Shown here: positions 1 to 7,920 of the stretch, one piece after another | Layout of the letters: each line of letters begins with the position of its first letter | Position numbering within the stretch: position 1 is the first letter of the stretch | Source: Actinomadura physcomitrii | GTDB taxonomy: Bacteria > Actinomycetota > Actinomycetes > Streptosporangiales > Streptosporangiaceae | Direction: 5' to 3' | Assembly (NCBI RefSeq): GCF_008923205.2 | Contig: NZ_WBMS02000045.1 | Location: forward strand, 1 to 62,791 | DNA length: 62,791 nt | The notes under the pieces: model-generated | Databases searched by the model: none | Told to the model about the DNA's origin: nothing | What the model saw: the letters and a program-made list of their open reading frames with translations, nothing else | Translations under genes and position numbers: made by a program

Positions 1-56
1 AAGTCAAGGGTGGACGAAGTCCATCGCGTAGCGACGCCGAAGGCGCCCTTGACTTT
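1..56. repeat. Structured inverted-repeat element, three-way-junction shape
   Basis: Positions 1-10 (AAGTCAAGGG) pair perfectly with 46-55. Inside that outer stem lie two small hairpins, both with GAA loops: TGGAC/GTCCA at 11-23 and CGCC/GGCG near 36-45. The fold could act as a terminator for a gene left of the window or be a dispersed palindromic repeat. No gene is recognisable in the remaining bases up to 187. Confidence 0.5.
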
Positions 57-187
57 GGAGGGGCGGCCCCGTACGCAAGCGCCACCCCACCACCCGAACA
101 CCCCTCTTGCCAATCAAGCAACACACTCTTGAAGAGCGCCCTAACACCCCAGAAGAACGCCCGACGCCCTTCCTGCCAATCGACGGG

Positions 188-230
188 CTCCCGACCGACT
201 CCCGACCGACTCCCGACCGGACCGACTCCC
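188..230. repeat. 11-bp tandem repeat interrupted by the IS element
   Basis: Units of CTCCCGACCGA start at 188, 199 and 210 (the last ends in G), followed by a partial unit up to 230. The same motif resumes right of the IS element at 2716 (CTCCCGACCGG). The array was therefore the insertion target. Confidence 0.75.
226..230. repeat. Target-site duplication of the IS21 element (CTCCC)
   Basis: CTCCC at 226-230 directly precedes the element end TGTC, and an identical CTCCC at 2716-2720 directly follows the other end. A 5-bp duplication is within the range known for IS21-family transposition. The array repeats CTCCC, so chance identity cannot be wholly excluded. Confidence 0.7.
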
Positions 231-295
231 TGTCAACGGCCAAGTGCGTGTCGCCGCTGGTGGCCAGGTGAAAGTCCCCGGTCTGGTGCCGGTTT

Positions 296-1075
296 TCAGG
301 TGGTGGTGAGTCGTCGGTCGGTGCGTGTTCGGGCTTGTCGCATGCGGAAGGACTCGCCTTCGGTGACCACGACGTGGCTGTGGTGCAGGAGCCGGTCGAG
401 CAGGCTGACGGCTGTGGTGTGCTCGGGCAGGAACCGGCCCCACTGGTCGAAGGGCCAGTGCGAGCCGATGCCCAGGGCACGGCGTTCGTAGGCGGCGGCG
501 ACGAACCGGAACAGCAGTTGGGCGCCGGTGTCGTCCAGTGGCGCGAACCCGACCTCGTCGATGATGACCAGATCGGCGCGCAGCACGGTGTCGATGACGC
601 GGCCGACGGAGTTGTCTGCCAGCCCGCGGTAGAGCGTCTCGACCAGGTCGGCGGCGGTGAAGTAGCGGACCTTGTGGCCGGCCTGGACCGCGGCGACACC
701 GAACGCGATGAGGGTGTGGGACTTGCCGGTCCCGGCCGGGCCGACGGCGCAGTAGTTCTCGGCGGCGCGGACCCATTCCAGCGAGGCCAGGTAGTCGAAC
801 GTGGCCGCCGGGATCGAGGACGCGGCGACGTCGAACTCCTCGATCGTCTTGATGACCGGGAACGCGGCGGTCTTCATCCGGTTGCGGGTGTTGGAGGCAT
901 CGCGTGCGGCCAGTTCGGCGTCGATGAGGGTGCGCAGCAGCTCTTCGGGCCGCCACCTCTGGGTGCGGGCGGTGACCAGCAGTTCGGGCGCCAGCCGCCG
1001 GATGGCCGACAGTTTCAGGCGGCGCAGCCCGGCGTCCAGGTCGGCCGGCAGCGCGGGATCGGTCGCGGCGGTCAT
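296..1075 (-). CDS. istB: IstB-type transposition helper ATPase (IS21 family)
   Basis: This 259-aa protein is the AAA+ helper of the IS21 transposase and acts on target DNA with IstA. Walker A (GPAGTGKS) lies at residues 112-119 and a Walker B segment (LVIIDEVGF) near 169-177, as in DnaC/IstB ATPases. The ATG at 1075 overlaps the istA stop by four bases (ATGA), which implies translational coupling. The length is normal for the family and no frameshift is seen. The stop lies only 65 bp from the element end. Confidence 0.93.
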   Translation of the reverse strand: MTAATDPALPADLDAGLRRLKLSAIRRLAPELLVTARTQRWRPEELLRTLIDAELAARDASNTRNRMKTAAFPVIKTIEEFDVAASSIPAATFDYLASLEWVRAAENYCAVGPAGTGKSHTLIAFGVAAVQAGHKVRYFTAADLVETLYRGLADNSVGRVIDTVLRADLVIIDEVGFAPLDDTGAQLLFRFVAAAYERRALGIGSHWPFDQWGRFLPEHTTAVSLLDRLLHHSHVVVTEGESFRMRQARTRTDRRLTTT

Positions 1076-2538
1076 GAGGCGTCTCCGATCGTGTAGGCCG
1101 ACAGCGGCCGGGTCGGCACTGCGGGCAGGTCCAGCACCAAGGCGTCTCCGGCGGGGCGGGGCTGCGGGGTGCCGGGTCCGGCGGCCAGGATCGCGCGCAC
1201 GTCGGCGGCCCGCCATCGGCGGAACGCCGTCGCCCGCTCCAGCGCGGCGGCCACGGTGTCGTCGCCGTGCGCTGCTCGCAGCGCGGCCAGATCGGCAAGG
1301 TCGCCGGCCAGCCGGGTGTTGCCCGAGGCGGCCGACCCGGTCAGCCACCGCTCGGCGACCCCGCCCAGGGTCAGGAAGGCCTTCTCGTTCTCGGTGCGCG
1401 GCCGGGCCGCGCGGCGCGGTGCGGGTCGGGGGCCGCCGTAGTGCTCATCGAGCACGGCGGCCTCACCCGGCGCGACCGGGGCATGGTCGGCGACGATCTG
1501 GCCGGTCGCGGGATCGGTGATCAGCAACCGCCCGCCCGACTCGGCCACGGCGACCCGGGCGCCGATCAGCCGGGTGGGCACCGAGTAGCGCGCCGAGCCG
1601 AACCGCACGCACGACAGCCGGTCCACCTTGCGGGTCACCGGCGCCGGGCCGATCGCCGGACGCAGCGACGGCAACGCCGACAGCAGCTCCCGCTCGGCCT
1701 CCAGGCGCTCGGCGGGAACCGCGCAGATCTCCGAGTGCACCACGCCGTTGACCTCGGCGCACCACTGCCGGGCTGCGGCATTGGCGGCCCCCAGGCCGGT
1801 GAACGGGGCCTGCGCGGCGACCAGGTCGGCCTTGGCGTAACCGACCAGGTTCTCCACGATCCCCTTGGACTCGGGATCGGCGGCCTCGCACCAGTCCGGC
1901 CGGAACCCGTAGTGCGCCGCGAAACGGACGTAATCGGCCGTCGGAACGACCTTGTTGGCCACCACGCCGCCTTTCAGACAGCCCATCCGGTCGGCCAGCA
2001 CCACCCTGGGCACCCCGCCGAGCTCCTCGAAGCACTCGGCCAGCAGCCCCAGCGTGGTCGCGGCCCGCTCGTCGGCGGCGAACCGCACGAACCGCACTCG
2101 CGACCAGGCCAGCACCGCGCAGAACACGTGCAGCCCGCTCACCGAGCCCCAGTCGATGACCAGCATCTCACCGGGCGTCCACACCGCCGGACGGCGCCCC
2201 CGGTGATGCTCGCGCCGCCAGGTCTTCTTCGCCGAGGCGACCAGCCGCCGGAAGTTGCGCGCCGACCCGGTGTAACCGGCCGCCCGCGCCGCCGACAGCA
2301 GCCGCTTGGCCGAGATCTTCCCCTGCGTCGCGGTCACCTTCTGGGCCACCAGCCCCGCGACCGCGTCGTAGTTGTGTTTGCGCGGCGCACGGACCGGCGC
2401 CTTGCCTCCGGCCTGCTGCCGCTCGATGATGCGTCTGACCGTCTTGTGCGTCGTCCCGCACATCGCTGCGGCCCCGCGATAGGTGCCCACCTCACGGTAG
2501 GCGGCGATGATGTCCATGACTTCCCCCGATGACTTCAT
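1072..2538 (-). CDS. istA: IstA-type DDE transposase (IS21 family)
   Basis: This 488-aa transposase catalyses strand transfer of the IS21 element. An N-terminal helix-turn-helix covers about residues 1-45. The DDE integrase core shows D129 (IDWGS), D183 (LADRMG) and E223 (DPESKG), all present. A Mu-type C-terminal region follows. The chosen start at 2538 gives MKSSGEVMDII, the usual IstA beginning; the region upstream is the element end. No damage is visible. Confidence 0.93.
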   Translation of the reverse strand: MKSSGEVMDIIAAYREVGTYRGAAAMCGTTHKTVRRIIERQQAGGKAPVRAPRKHNYDAVAGLVAQKVTATQGKISAKRLLSAARAAGYTGSARNFRRLVASAKKTWRREHHRGRRPAVWTPGEMLVIDWGSVSGLHVFCAVLAWSRVRFVRFAADERAATTLGLLAECFEELGGVPRVVLADRMGCLKGGVVANKVVPTADYVRFAAHYGFRPDWCEAADPESKGIVENLVGYAKADLVAAQAPFTGLGAANAAARQWCAEVNGVVHSEICAVPAERLEAERELLSALPSLRPAIGPAPVTRKVDRLSCVRFGSARYSVPTRLIGARVAVAESGGRLLITDPATGQIVADHAPVAPGEAAVLDEHYGGPRPAPRRAARPRTENEKAFLTLGGVAERWLTGSAASGNTRLAGDLADLAALRAAHGDDTVAAALERATAFRRWRAADVRAILAAGPGTPQPRPAGDALVLDLPAVPTRPLSAYTIGDAS

Positions 2539-2636
2539 GACGCTGAAGGCCCCCTGGGCGGCGATCTCGACTGGCTGACACCGTCAAGATCGCCGTCCAG
2601 GGCCCACACCCCCGGACACGACACGCATGATCAACG

Positions 2637-2715
2637 AGAAGTGGGGACTTCTAACCGGCCACCAGCGGTGACCTCGACCCGGCCACCACCGGAGACTTTT
2701 GCACGGCCACGGACA
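2637..2715. repeat. IS21 right end with inner terminal repeats
   Basis: Read outward, this end contains GGGGACTT, GGCCACCAGCGG, a second GGCCACCACCGG and the terminus GGCCACGGACA. The opposite end at 231-280 holds the same motifs in inverted orientation. These are the likely transposase binding sites. Confidence 0.75.
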
Positions 2716-2846
2716 CTCCCGACCGGCTCCCGGCAGAATCTCGACGGGCTCTCGATTGAATTTCGAAGGAGTCGCGTAGATCAGCATTGGATCACTTCGT
2801 CAGGAAACACTTCTCGACCTGGGCTCGCGCGCAGTTCGGCCCACCC

Positions 2847-2915
2847 GTACGGCGCCACCCGTACGGCGCCACCCGTACGGCGCCACCCGTACGGCGCCAC
2901 CCTCGGCGTACGCCG
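2847..2915. repeat. Four exact 14-bp tandem repeats plus palindrome
   Basis: GTACGGCGCCACCC is repeated without change at 2847, 2861, 2875 and 2889, preceded by a partial unit. A 12-bp perfect palindrome, CGGCGTACGCCG, follows at 2904-2915. The array lies downstream of the ROK gene stop at 2947 and could form its transcription end or be a variable-number repeat. The rest of 2721-2946 shows nothing recognisable. Confidence 0.85.
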
Positions 2916-2946
2916 AAAAGGAAGCCGCCGTTGTCGGGAGGTGAGG

Positions 2947-4026
2947 TCAGAGAAGGCGGGCGGCGAGGAGGGCGGCGCCGTGGACGGCGGCGCGGTCGCC
3001 GAGTCGCGTGACGGCCAGCGGGGGAGCGGGACGGAACAGCAGGCGGTCGGCGAGCCGTGACTCCAGAGGTTCGAGCAGCAGCGCCCCCGCCTGCGCGAGC
3101 CCGCCGCCGAGAACGAACAGCCCCGGGTCGAGGAGCAGCGTGGTGGCGGCGAGGCTGTCGGCCAGGCAGTCGAGGGCCTCCGACCAGACCCGGGCGGCGA
3201 GATCTTCGGTGCCGGCCCGCGCGATCACGTCCTCCGCGCGGACGTTTCCCGGAGCGGTCTCTGCGTGGGCGCTTTCCTTGGTGGGCTCTGTGCGGGCGCC
3301 TCTTGCGGTACTTTCCGTGTGAGCACCTCCCGCGCCCGCGCCGTTCGGTGCGATGCTCGTCATTCCCGCGCTCTTCGCCCCGCCGGCGGCGCCGTCCAGC
3401 CTCCCGGCCGGGTCCGGCATCGGGTTGCCCGCTGCGGTGGTGTAGCGGCGCGCGATGGAGGCGGCGGACGCGTAGGTCTCGAGGCAGCCCCGATTGCCGC
3501 AGGCGCAGGCCTCGCCGCCGGGCCGGACGACGATGTGCCCGACCTCGCCGCTCCAGCCGGAGACGCCCGGGTAGGTGGTGCCGTTGAGGATCAGGGCGGC
3601 GGCGATGCCGGTGCCGATCGCCATGAACACGAAGTCGCCGGCGTCGCGTCCGGCGCCGAGGACGGCTTCGGCGAGCCCGCCGGTGCGGACGTCGTGGCCG
3701 ACGGCGACGGGGACGCCGAGCCGCTCCTGCGCCAGGTGCAGCAGCGGCACGTCCTGCCAGCCGAGGTTGGCGGCGCGGACGGCGGTGCCGGACGCCTCGT
3801 CCACGATGCCGGGGACGGCGATCCCGGCGGCGCGGGCGGGCCGTCCGAGCGCTGCGGCGCGGGCGGCCATGTGGGCGGCGAAGTCGAGGATCCCGCCGAC
3901 GGGGTCGGTGCGGTCGGTGGGCCGTGTCTCGGCGAGCAGCGTCTCGCCGGGCGCCGCCCCCGTCCCGGCGGGGACGAGGGCGGCTTTCATGGACGTCCCG
4001 CCGACGTCCAGCGCGATGACGGTCAC
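2947..4026 (-). CDS. ROK-family sugar kinase (glucokinase or N-acetylglucosamine kinase type)
   Basis: This protein of about 359 aa likely phosphorylates the sugar imported by the upstream ABC transporter. The phosphate-binding motif DVGGTSMK is at residues 7-14 and the catalytic aspartate is probably D112 (GHDVRTGG). The ROK zinc site is present: H164 with CACGNRGC at 174-181. There is no N-terminal helix-turn-helix, so it is a kinase rather than a ROK repressor. The GTG start at 4026 overlaps the permease stop (AAGTGACC). An odd insert at about residues 200-262, rich in Ala, Gly, Thr and Glu with repeated HTE/RTE/HAE triplets, lengthens the usual 300-320 aa protein. Substrate identity is inferred only. 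Confidence 0.85.
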   Translation of the reverse strand: MTVIALDVGGTSMKAALVPAGTGAAPGETLLAETRPTDRTDPVGGILDFAAHMAARAAALGRPARAAGIAVPGIVDEASGTAVRAANLGWQDVPLLHLAQERLGVPVAVGHDVRTGGLAEAVLGAGRDAGDFVFMAIGTGIAAALILNGTTYPGVSGWSGEVGHIVVRPGGEACACGNRGCLETYASAASIARRYTTAAGNPMPDPAGRLDGAAGGAKSAGMTSIAPNGAGAGGAHTESTARGARTEPTKESAHAETAPGNVRAEDVIARAGTEDLAARVWSEALDCLADSLAATTLLLDPGLFVLGGGLAQAGALLLEPLESRLADRLLFRPAPPLAVTRLGDRAAVHGAALLAARLL

Positions 4027-4850
4027 TTGACGGAGCCCGCGGTGAGGCCGCCGATCAGGTACCGCTCGATGAAGACGAAGAGGATCACGACGGGGACGAT
4101 GGCGATGAGGGAGGTGGCGAACAGGTACTGCCAGTGCGCCTGGTACTGGGTGACGAACGAGGGGATCGCGACGGTCAGCGGCTGCCGGTTCGGCGATGCG
4201 GTGACGGTCAGGGCGACGATGTACTCGTTCCAGGCGGTGATGAACGTGTAGACGATGGCGGTGACGACTCCCGGCGTGGAGATGGGGAGCGTCACCCGGA
4301 ACAGGGCGCCGAGGCGTCCGGCGCCGTCCAGGAACGCGGCCTCCTCCAGTTCCTTGGGGATGCTGGAGAAGTAGCCGTGCAGGATCCAGACGCAGAACGG
4401 CAGGTTGAACGCGGCGTTGACGAGGATCAGCGCCATCAGCGTGTCGGTCAGGTTGAGCGCGACCATCTCCCGGAAGATGCCGATGACCAGCGCGGTCGGC
4501 GCGAACATCTGGGTGACGAGGACGAGCAGCAGGAACGCGCCGCGGCCGCGGAACCGGTTGCGGGCGGTGTAGTACGCGGCGGGCAGCGCGCACGCCAGCG
4601 TCACCAGGGTGGCGACGGCGGCGACGACGAGCGAGACCCGCATGTTCGTCCAGATCGGCGCGGCCTTCCAGACGTCCACGAAGTTCGACCACTGCCAGTG
4701 CCCGGGCAGGTAGGTGCCGGGCGACTCCGTCAGCTCGTGCTCGGTCTTCAGCGACGTCAGGAACATCTGCAGGTACGGAGCCACGAAGATCAGCGCGACC
4801 AGCCAGCCGACCCCGGTGAGGATGACCTTGCGGACGGGAGAGCGTTTCAT
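4023..4850 (-). CDS. Carbohydrate ABC transporter permease, MalG/UgpE type
   Basis: This 275-aa inner-membrane protein with about six transmembrane segments forms half of the sugar channel. The coupling EAA loop (EEAAFLDGAG... followed by LP) lies at about residues 169-189. The ATG at 4850 has a strong ribosome site (GGAGGT) and overlaps the preceding permease stop by ATGA. The gene order of binding protein, permease 1, permease 2 and kinase is typical of CUT1 uptake operons. No ATP-binding subunit is encoded here, as is common when a shared MsiK-type ATPase serves several transporters. Confidence 0.9.
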   Translation of the reverse strand: MKRSPVRKVILTGVGWLVALIFVAPYLQMFLTSLKTEHELTESPGTYLPGHWQWSNFVDVWKAAPIWTNMRVSLVVAAVATLVTLACALPAAYYTARNRFRGRGAFLLLVLVTQMFAPTALVIGIFREMVALNLTDTLMALILVNAAFNLPFCVWILHGYFSSIPKELEEAAFLDGAGRLGALFRVTLPISTPGVVTAIVYTFITAWNEYIVALTVTASPNRQPLTVAIPSFVTQYQAHWQYLFATSLIAIVPVVILFVFIERYLIGGLTAGSVK

Positions 4851-5788
4851 CGGACCTCCTCCCGCCAGCGGGTGGCACGCAGGTACACCAGCACCATCAC
4901 CAGGATCAGGACGAAGTTGACGACGGCCATCGCGGCAGACTCGCCGACGTGCTGGTCGTAGAACGCGAGCTTGTACATGAAGGTGGTGGTGGTGTCGGTG
5001 GCGTGCCCGGGACCGCCCGCGGTCATCGCCCAGATGATCGGAAACGAGTTGAAGACGTTGATCACGTTGATGATGGAGGCGATCAGGACGGCGGGCCGCA
5101 GCAGCGGCAGCGTGATCCCGAAGTAGGTGCGGAACGCGCCGGCGCCGTCGACGCGCGCCGCCTCGTACACGTCGGACGGGATGGACTGGAGCCCGGCGAG
5201 GATGACGAAGGAGGTGAACGGCAGCGAGACGAACACCGCGACCCACATCATCCACAGCATCGCCTGGTGGGGGTGGCCGAGCCAGTTGACCGGCTTGTCG
5301 ATGACGTGCAGGTCGAGCAGGACGCGGTTGACGATGCCGGAGTAGTTGTCCAGCATCCACTTCCAGATCAGCGCGGTCATCAGCACCGACGCCGCCCACG
5401 GGACGATGACGGCCCAGCGGACGACGCGGCGGCCGGGGAAGCGGGCGTTGAGCAGCTGCCCGATCGCGAGCGACAGCACCATGGTGACGACGACGACACC
5501 GGCGACCCACAGCAGCGTGCGGAGCACGACGGGGACGAGGGCGTCCTCGTCGAACAGGTCGGTGTAGTTGGCCGAGCCGCGGTTGCCGAGCGTCACGCCG
5601 GACGAGCTGATCTTCAGCAGCGAGGTGCGGACCATCTCGATGACGGGCCACAGCACGACGACGGCGATGAGCGCGATCGACGGGCCGAGCCACAGCAGCG
5701 GGACGAGCGCGCGCCCGATGCGCCTGGGCAGGGAGGCGCGGGACGCCGGACGGAGCCCGGCGTCCCGCTGCACGGCGACGTCCTGCAC
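4847..5788 (-). CDS. Carbohydrate ABC transporter permease, MalF/UgpA type
   Basis: This 313-aa membrane protein is the partner of the downstream permease. It has about six transmembrane helices and the EAA loop (YEAARVDGAG...LP) at about residues 208-228. The GTG start at 5788 follows directly on the TGA stop of the binding-protein gene, so the two are translated together. The C-terminal end (YLRATRWREEV) is typical of this permease class. Confidence 0.9.
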   Translation of the reverse strand: MQDVAVQRDAGLRPASRASLPRRIGRALVPLLWLGPSIALIAVVVLWPVIEMVRTSLLKISSSGVTLGNRGSANYTDLFDEDALVPVVLRTLLWVAGVVVVTMVLSLAIGQLLNARFPGRRVVRWAVIVPWAASVLMTALIWKWMLDNYSGIVNRVLLDLHVIDKPVNWLGHPHQAMLWMMWVAVFVSLPFTSFVILAGLQSIPSDVYEAARVDGAGAFRTYFGITLPLLRPAVLIASIINVINVFNSFPIIWAMTAGGPGHATDTTTTFMYKLAFYDQHVGESAAMAVVNFVLILVMVLVYLRATRWREEVR

Positions 5789-7042
5789 TCAGCTCGCCTT
5801 TTCGGCGGTCTGCTGGATCTCGTCGAGCACCTTCTTCGGGTCCTTGTCGGCGACCGAGGTGCCGAGGCTCTGCTTGACGGCGCCCGCGACCGCGGACCAC
5901 GCGGGGTTGCTGGTCGGCGCGAACTTGCTCGTCGGCAGCGCGTCCACGAACTGCTTCATGTACGGGTCGGAGCTGAGCGCGTCACCGGCGGACTTCGTCG
6001 TCGGGAGGAAGCCCTCCTTGGACAGGAACCGCGAGACGTTGTCCTTCTGGTAGAAGAAGTCGAGGAACTTCCTGACGGCCTCCTTGTTCTTGCCGTCGTT
6101 CTTCTTGAACGCGTCGAGGACGTCCATGACACCGAGCGTGTTGGGCTGCGAGCCCGCGTTCTTCACCGGCAGCGAGGTGACCCCGAAGTTCAGGTTCGGG
6201 TTCGCGGGGGTGATGAATCCGGCCTTGGTGAACGGGCCGCCGATCGCCATCCCGATCTTGCCCTGCGCGAACTGGTTGAACACCGTCTTGCGGTCGGTGC
6301 TCTCCGGGTTCGGCTGGGTCAGCCCGGACTTGTTGAGGTCCTTGAGGAAGTTGAGCGTGTCGATGTTGGCGGGCTGGTTGATGGCCCATTTGCCGGACGA
6401 GTCGACCCAGCCGCCGTTGTCGTTCATCGCCCAGGAGTAGAACTCCGCCTGCGCCTCTTCGGGGCCGAGCGGCAGGCCGTAGCCGATGGCGCCGGTCTTC
6501 TTGACCTTCTGCGCGTCGGCCTTGATGTCGGCCCAGGTCTTCGGCGGGTCGGTGATGCCGGCCTTCTTGAACAGGTCCTTGTTGTAGAACATCAGCCGGG
6601 CGCTGGAGATGAACGGCAGCGTGTACTGCTCGCCGTTGTACTTGGCCTGCTCGACGAACGTGGGGGTGAAGTCGCTGAGCGTGGCCGGCGACACCACCTC
6701 GGAGGCCTTGTAGAGCAGGCCGTCGCGGGCGAAGTCGGAGAACGCGTTGTAGTTGAGGATGTCGGGGACCTGCTTGGTCTGGACGTAGGTCTTCACCTTG
6801 GCGTCCATCTGGGTCCAGTCGACCATCTCCAGGTTCACCTTGTACCCGGAGTTCTTCGCCTCGAAGTCCTTGATCAGGGCGTCCCAGAAGGGCTTGGTGT
6901 TGTCGTCGTAGATCGCCGCGACGAATTTGATCGTCTTGCCGTCGGAGTCGTCTCCGCCGGACGAACTTCCCTTGCCGCATCCGCTGACGCCGAGTGCCAC
7001 GGTGAGGCCCGCGGCGATGGCGCCGATGAGGTGCCGTTTCAT
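5789..7042 (-). CDS. Sugar ABC transporter substrate-binding lipoprotein
   Basis: This 417-aa secreted lipoprotein captures the sugar outside the membrane. A signal peptide ends in the lipobox VSGC with the lipidated cysteine at residue 22, followed by a Ser/Gly linker. The remainder has the SBP_bac_1/CUT1 pattern with a YNKDLFKKAGI segment. The ATG at 7042 was chosen because it gives a proper signal peptide; the open frame extends upstream only through promoter DNA. It is the first gene of the operon, and the DasR-like box in its promoter suggests N-acetylglucosamine or chito-oligosaccharide as substrate (inference). Confidence 0.9.
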   Translation of the reverse strand: MKRHLIGAIAAGLTVALGVSGCGKGSSSGGDDSDGKTIKFVAAIYDDNTKPFWDALIKDFEAKNSGYKVNLEMVDWTQMDAKVKTYVQTKQVPDILNYNAFSDFARDGLLYKASEVVSPATLSDFTPTFVEQAKYNGEQYTLPFISSARLMFYNKDLFKKAGITDPPKTWADIKADAQKVKKTGAIGYGLPLGPEEAQAEFYSWAMNDNGGWVDSSGKWAINQPANIDTLNFLKDLNKSGLTQPNPESTDRKTVFNQFAQGKIGMAIGGPFTKAGFITPANPNLNFGVTSLPVKNAGSQPNTLGVMDVLDAFKKNDGKNKEAVRKFLDFFYQKDNVSRFLSKEGFLPTTKSAGDALSSDPYMKQFVDALPTSKFAPTSNPAWSAVAGAVKQSLGTSVADKDPKKVLDEIQQTAEKAS

Positions 7043-7239
7043 CTGTCCCGCCTTCTTCGGCTCGCACTTGCGGACGCTCCCGCGCGCCCGTGCGTCGTTT
7101 TCGGCCCGCATGTTCACGCCGCCCCGGACGGGTCGCGCGGCGTGCCGTCGCATGACCCTTTGGCGTGCTCCTCCCACGGGCGGCGTCGGCCGCCCGGCCC
7201 TCCTCCCTTTCGCGCATGAAAAATTGTGCGCGGTGCGAA

Positions 7240-7252
7240 TGCTCACTGAGCA
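7240..7252. promoter_or_regulatory. Perfect 13-bp dyad, candidate operator in the leader
   Basis: TGCTCA-C-TGAGCA is a perfect inverted repeat. A wider TTGTGC (7224-7229) / GCACAA (7250-7255) pair surrounds part of it. It lies 20-40 bases downstream of the predicted -10 of the sugar operon, a usual place for a second repressor site. Confidence 0.45.
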
Positions 7253-7273
7253 CAAACGCGCGTGGTGGCCATG

Positions 7274-7302
7274 AAGATAAACACTGGTCCGTACCAGTTC
7301 AA
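7274..7302 (-). promoter_or_regulatory. Promoter of the sugar uptake operon with DasR-like operator
   Basis: Read leftward there is a -35 TTGAAC (7302-7297), a 17-bp spacer and a -10 TATCTT (7279-7274). The palindrome ACTGGTCCGTACCAGT at 7283-7298 sits in the spacer. It matches the Streptomyces DasR box (ACTGGTCTAGACCAGT) at 13 of 16 bases, with both six-base arms perfect. Binding here would block RNA polymerase. DasR answers to glucosamine-6-phosphate, so the box suggests control by amino-sugar supply. No DasR gene is in the window. Confidence 0.7.
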
Positions 7303-7446
7303 GGGGTGCATTACGCAAGAGGCTTAACCGTTACCGGAGGCGGTCGTGGTCCGGTGTGCACGCTGGGCTGGTCTGGTCGGGCGGTTTCGGCCCGTGGTCG
7401 CGCGGGTTTGGGGCGCTCACTCTGCGCGCGACCCCTGTGACCTGCC

Positions 7447-7839
7447 GTGACGGGCGCGCGGCGGCGGGTGCGGAAGCGGCCGCGGATCTTCGGCGGCGGG
7501 CGGCGCGGCGGGCCGGTGAACATCGTCGAGCGGATCGACGTCGGCGCGCCCTGCCGGCTGGTCTACGACCAGTGGACCCGCTTCGAGGACTTCCCGTCCT
7601 TCATGAAGAAGGTGGTGGGCGTCGACCAGCCGTCCGACGAGAGGCTGGACTGGAAGGCGCGGATCTTCTGGTCGAGCCGCACGTGGCGCTCGACGATCGT
7701 CGAGCAGGTCCCGGACCGGCACATCGTCTGGCGGTCCGCGGCGGCCAAGGGCGGCTCCGGCTCGAACTCCTCGGGCTCCTCGAAGAGCAGCCGTGGCTCG
7801 AAGGACGCGGCCAAGGAGGAGGAGTACGAGAAGGCCTGA
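7447..7839 (+). CDS. SRPBCC (polyketide cyclase-like) family protein, C-terminally truncated
   Basis: This 130-aa protein has the start of a START/SRPBCC domain (VNIVERIDVGAPCRLVYDQWTRFEDFPSFM, then RTWRSTIVEQVPD) at residues 24-95. Full-length relatives continue for 50-70 residues after the HIVWRS segment; here a low-complexity tail of Gly, Ser and Lys replaces that part. It may have lost its ligand pocket or have a new tail. The GTG at 7447 gives a basic N-terminal extension; GTG at 7516 is an alternative start. The function is unknown. It is convergent with the LuxR gene. Confidence 0.65.
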   Translation: MTGARRRVRKRPRIFGGGRRGGPVNIVERIDVGAPCRLVYDQWTRFEDFPSFMKKVVGVDQPSDERLDWKARIFWSSRTWRSTIVEQVPDRHIVWRSAAAKGGSGSNSSGSSKSSRGSKDAAKEEEYEKA

Positions 7840-7885
7840 GACCGCACCGGCCTCCGCCGGACGGAACGCCGCGGCCTCCTCAGGG

Positions 7886-7918
7886 CGCCGGGCGTGGACC
7901 CCGCGTCCACGCCCGGCG
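7886..7918. terminator. Bidirectional terminator hairpin
   Basis: A 14-bp perfect stem (CGCCGGGCGTGGAC and its complement) with a 5-base loop lies between the convergent SRPBCC and LuxR genes, three bases from the LuxR stop. Confidence 0.75.
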
Positions 7919-7920
7919 GG

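Larger units (their letters stand above)
231..2715 (-). mobile_element. IS21-family insertion sequence, apparently complete (2485 bp)
   Basis: The two ends are imperfect inverted repeats: TGTCAACGGCC at 231 versus TGTCCGTGGCC read inward from 2715. Both ends also contain inner repeats of a GGCCACCAGCGG-like motif followed by GGGGACTT (about 231-280 and 2637-2715), which matches the multiple terminal repeats of IS21 ends. Between them lie istA and istB in the usual order with an ATGA overlap. Both reading frames are intact and a CTCCC target duplication flanks the element, so it may be active and recently inserted. The element reads leftward. Confidence 0.88.

Noticed and set aside
129..491. 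Rightward open frame at the IS left end
   Set aside because: It overlaps the element terminus and istB on the other strand and resembles no protein.
7043..7318. N-terminal extension of the sugar-binding protein
   Set aside because: It would place 92 residues before a perfect signal peptide and lipobox and would run through the promoter and DasR-like box.
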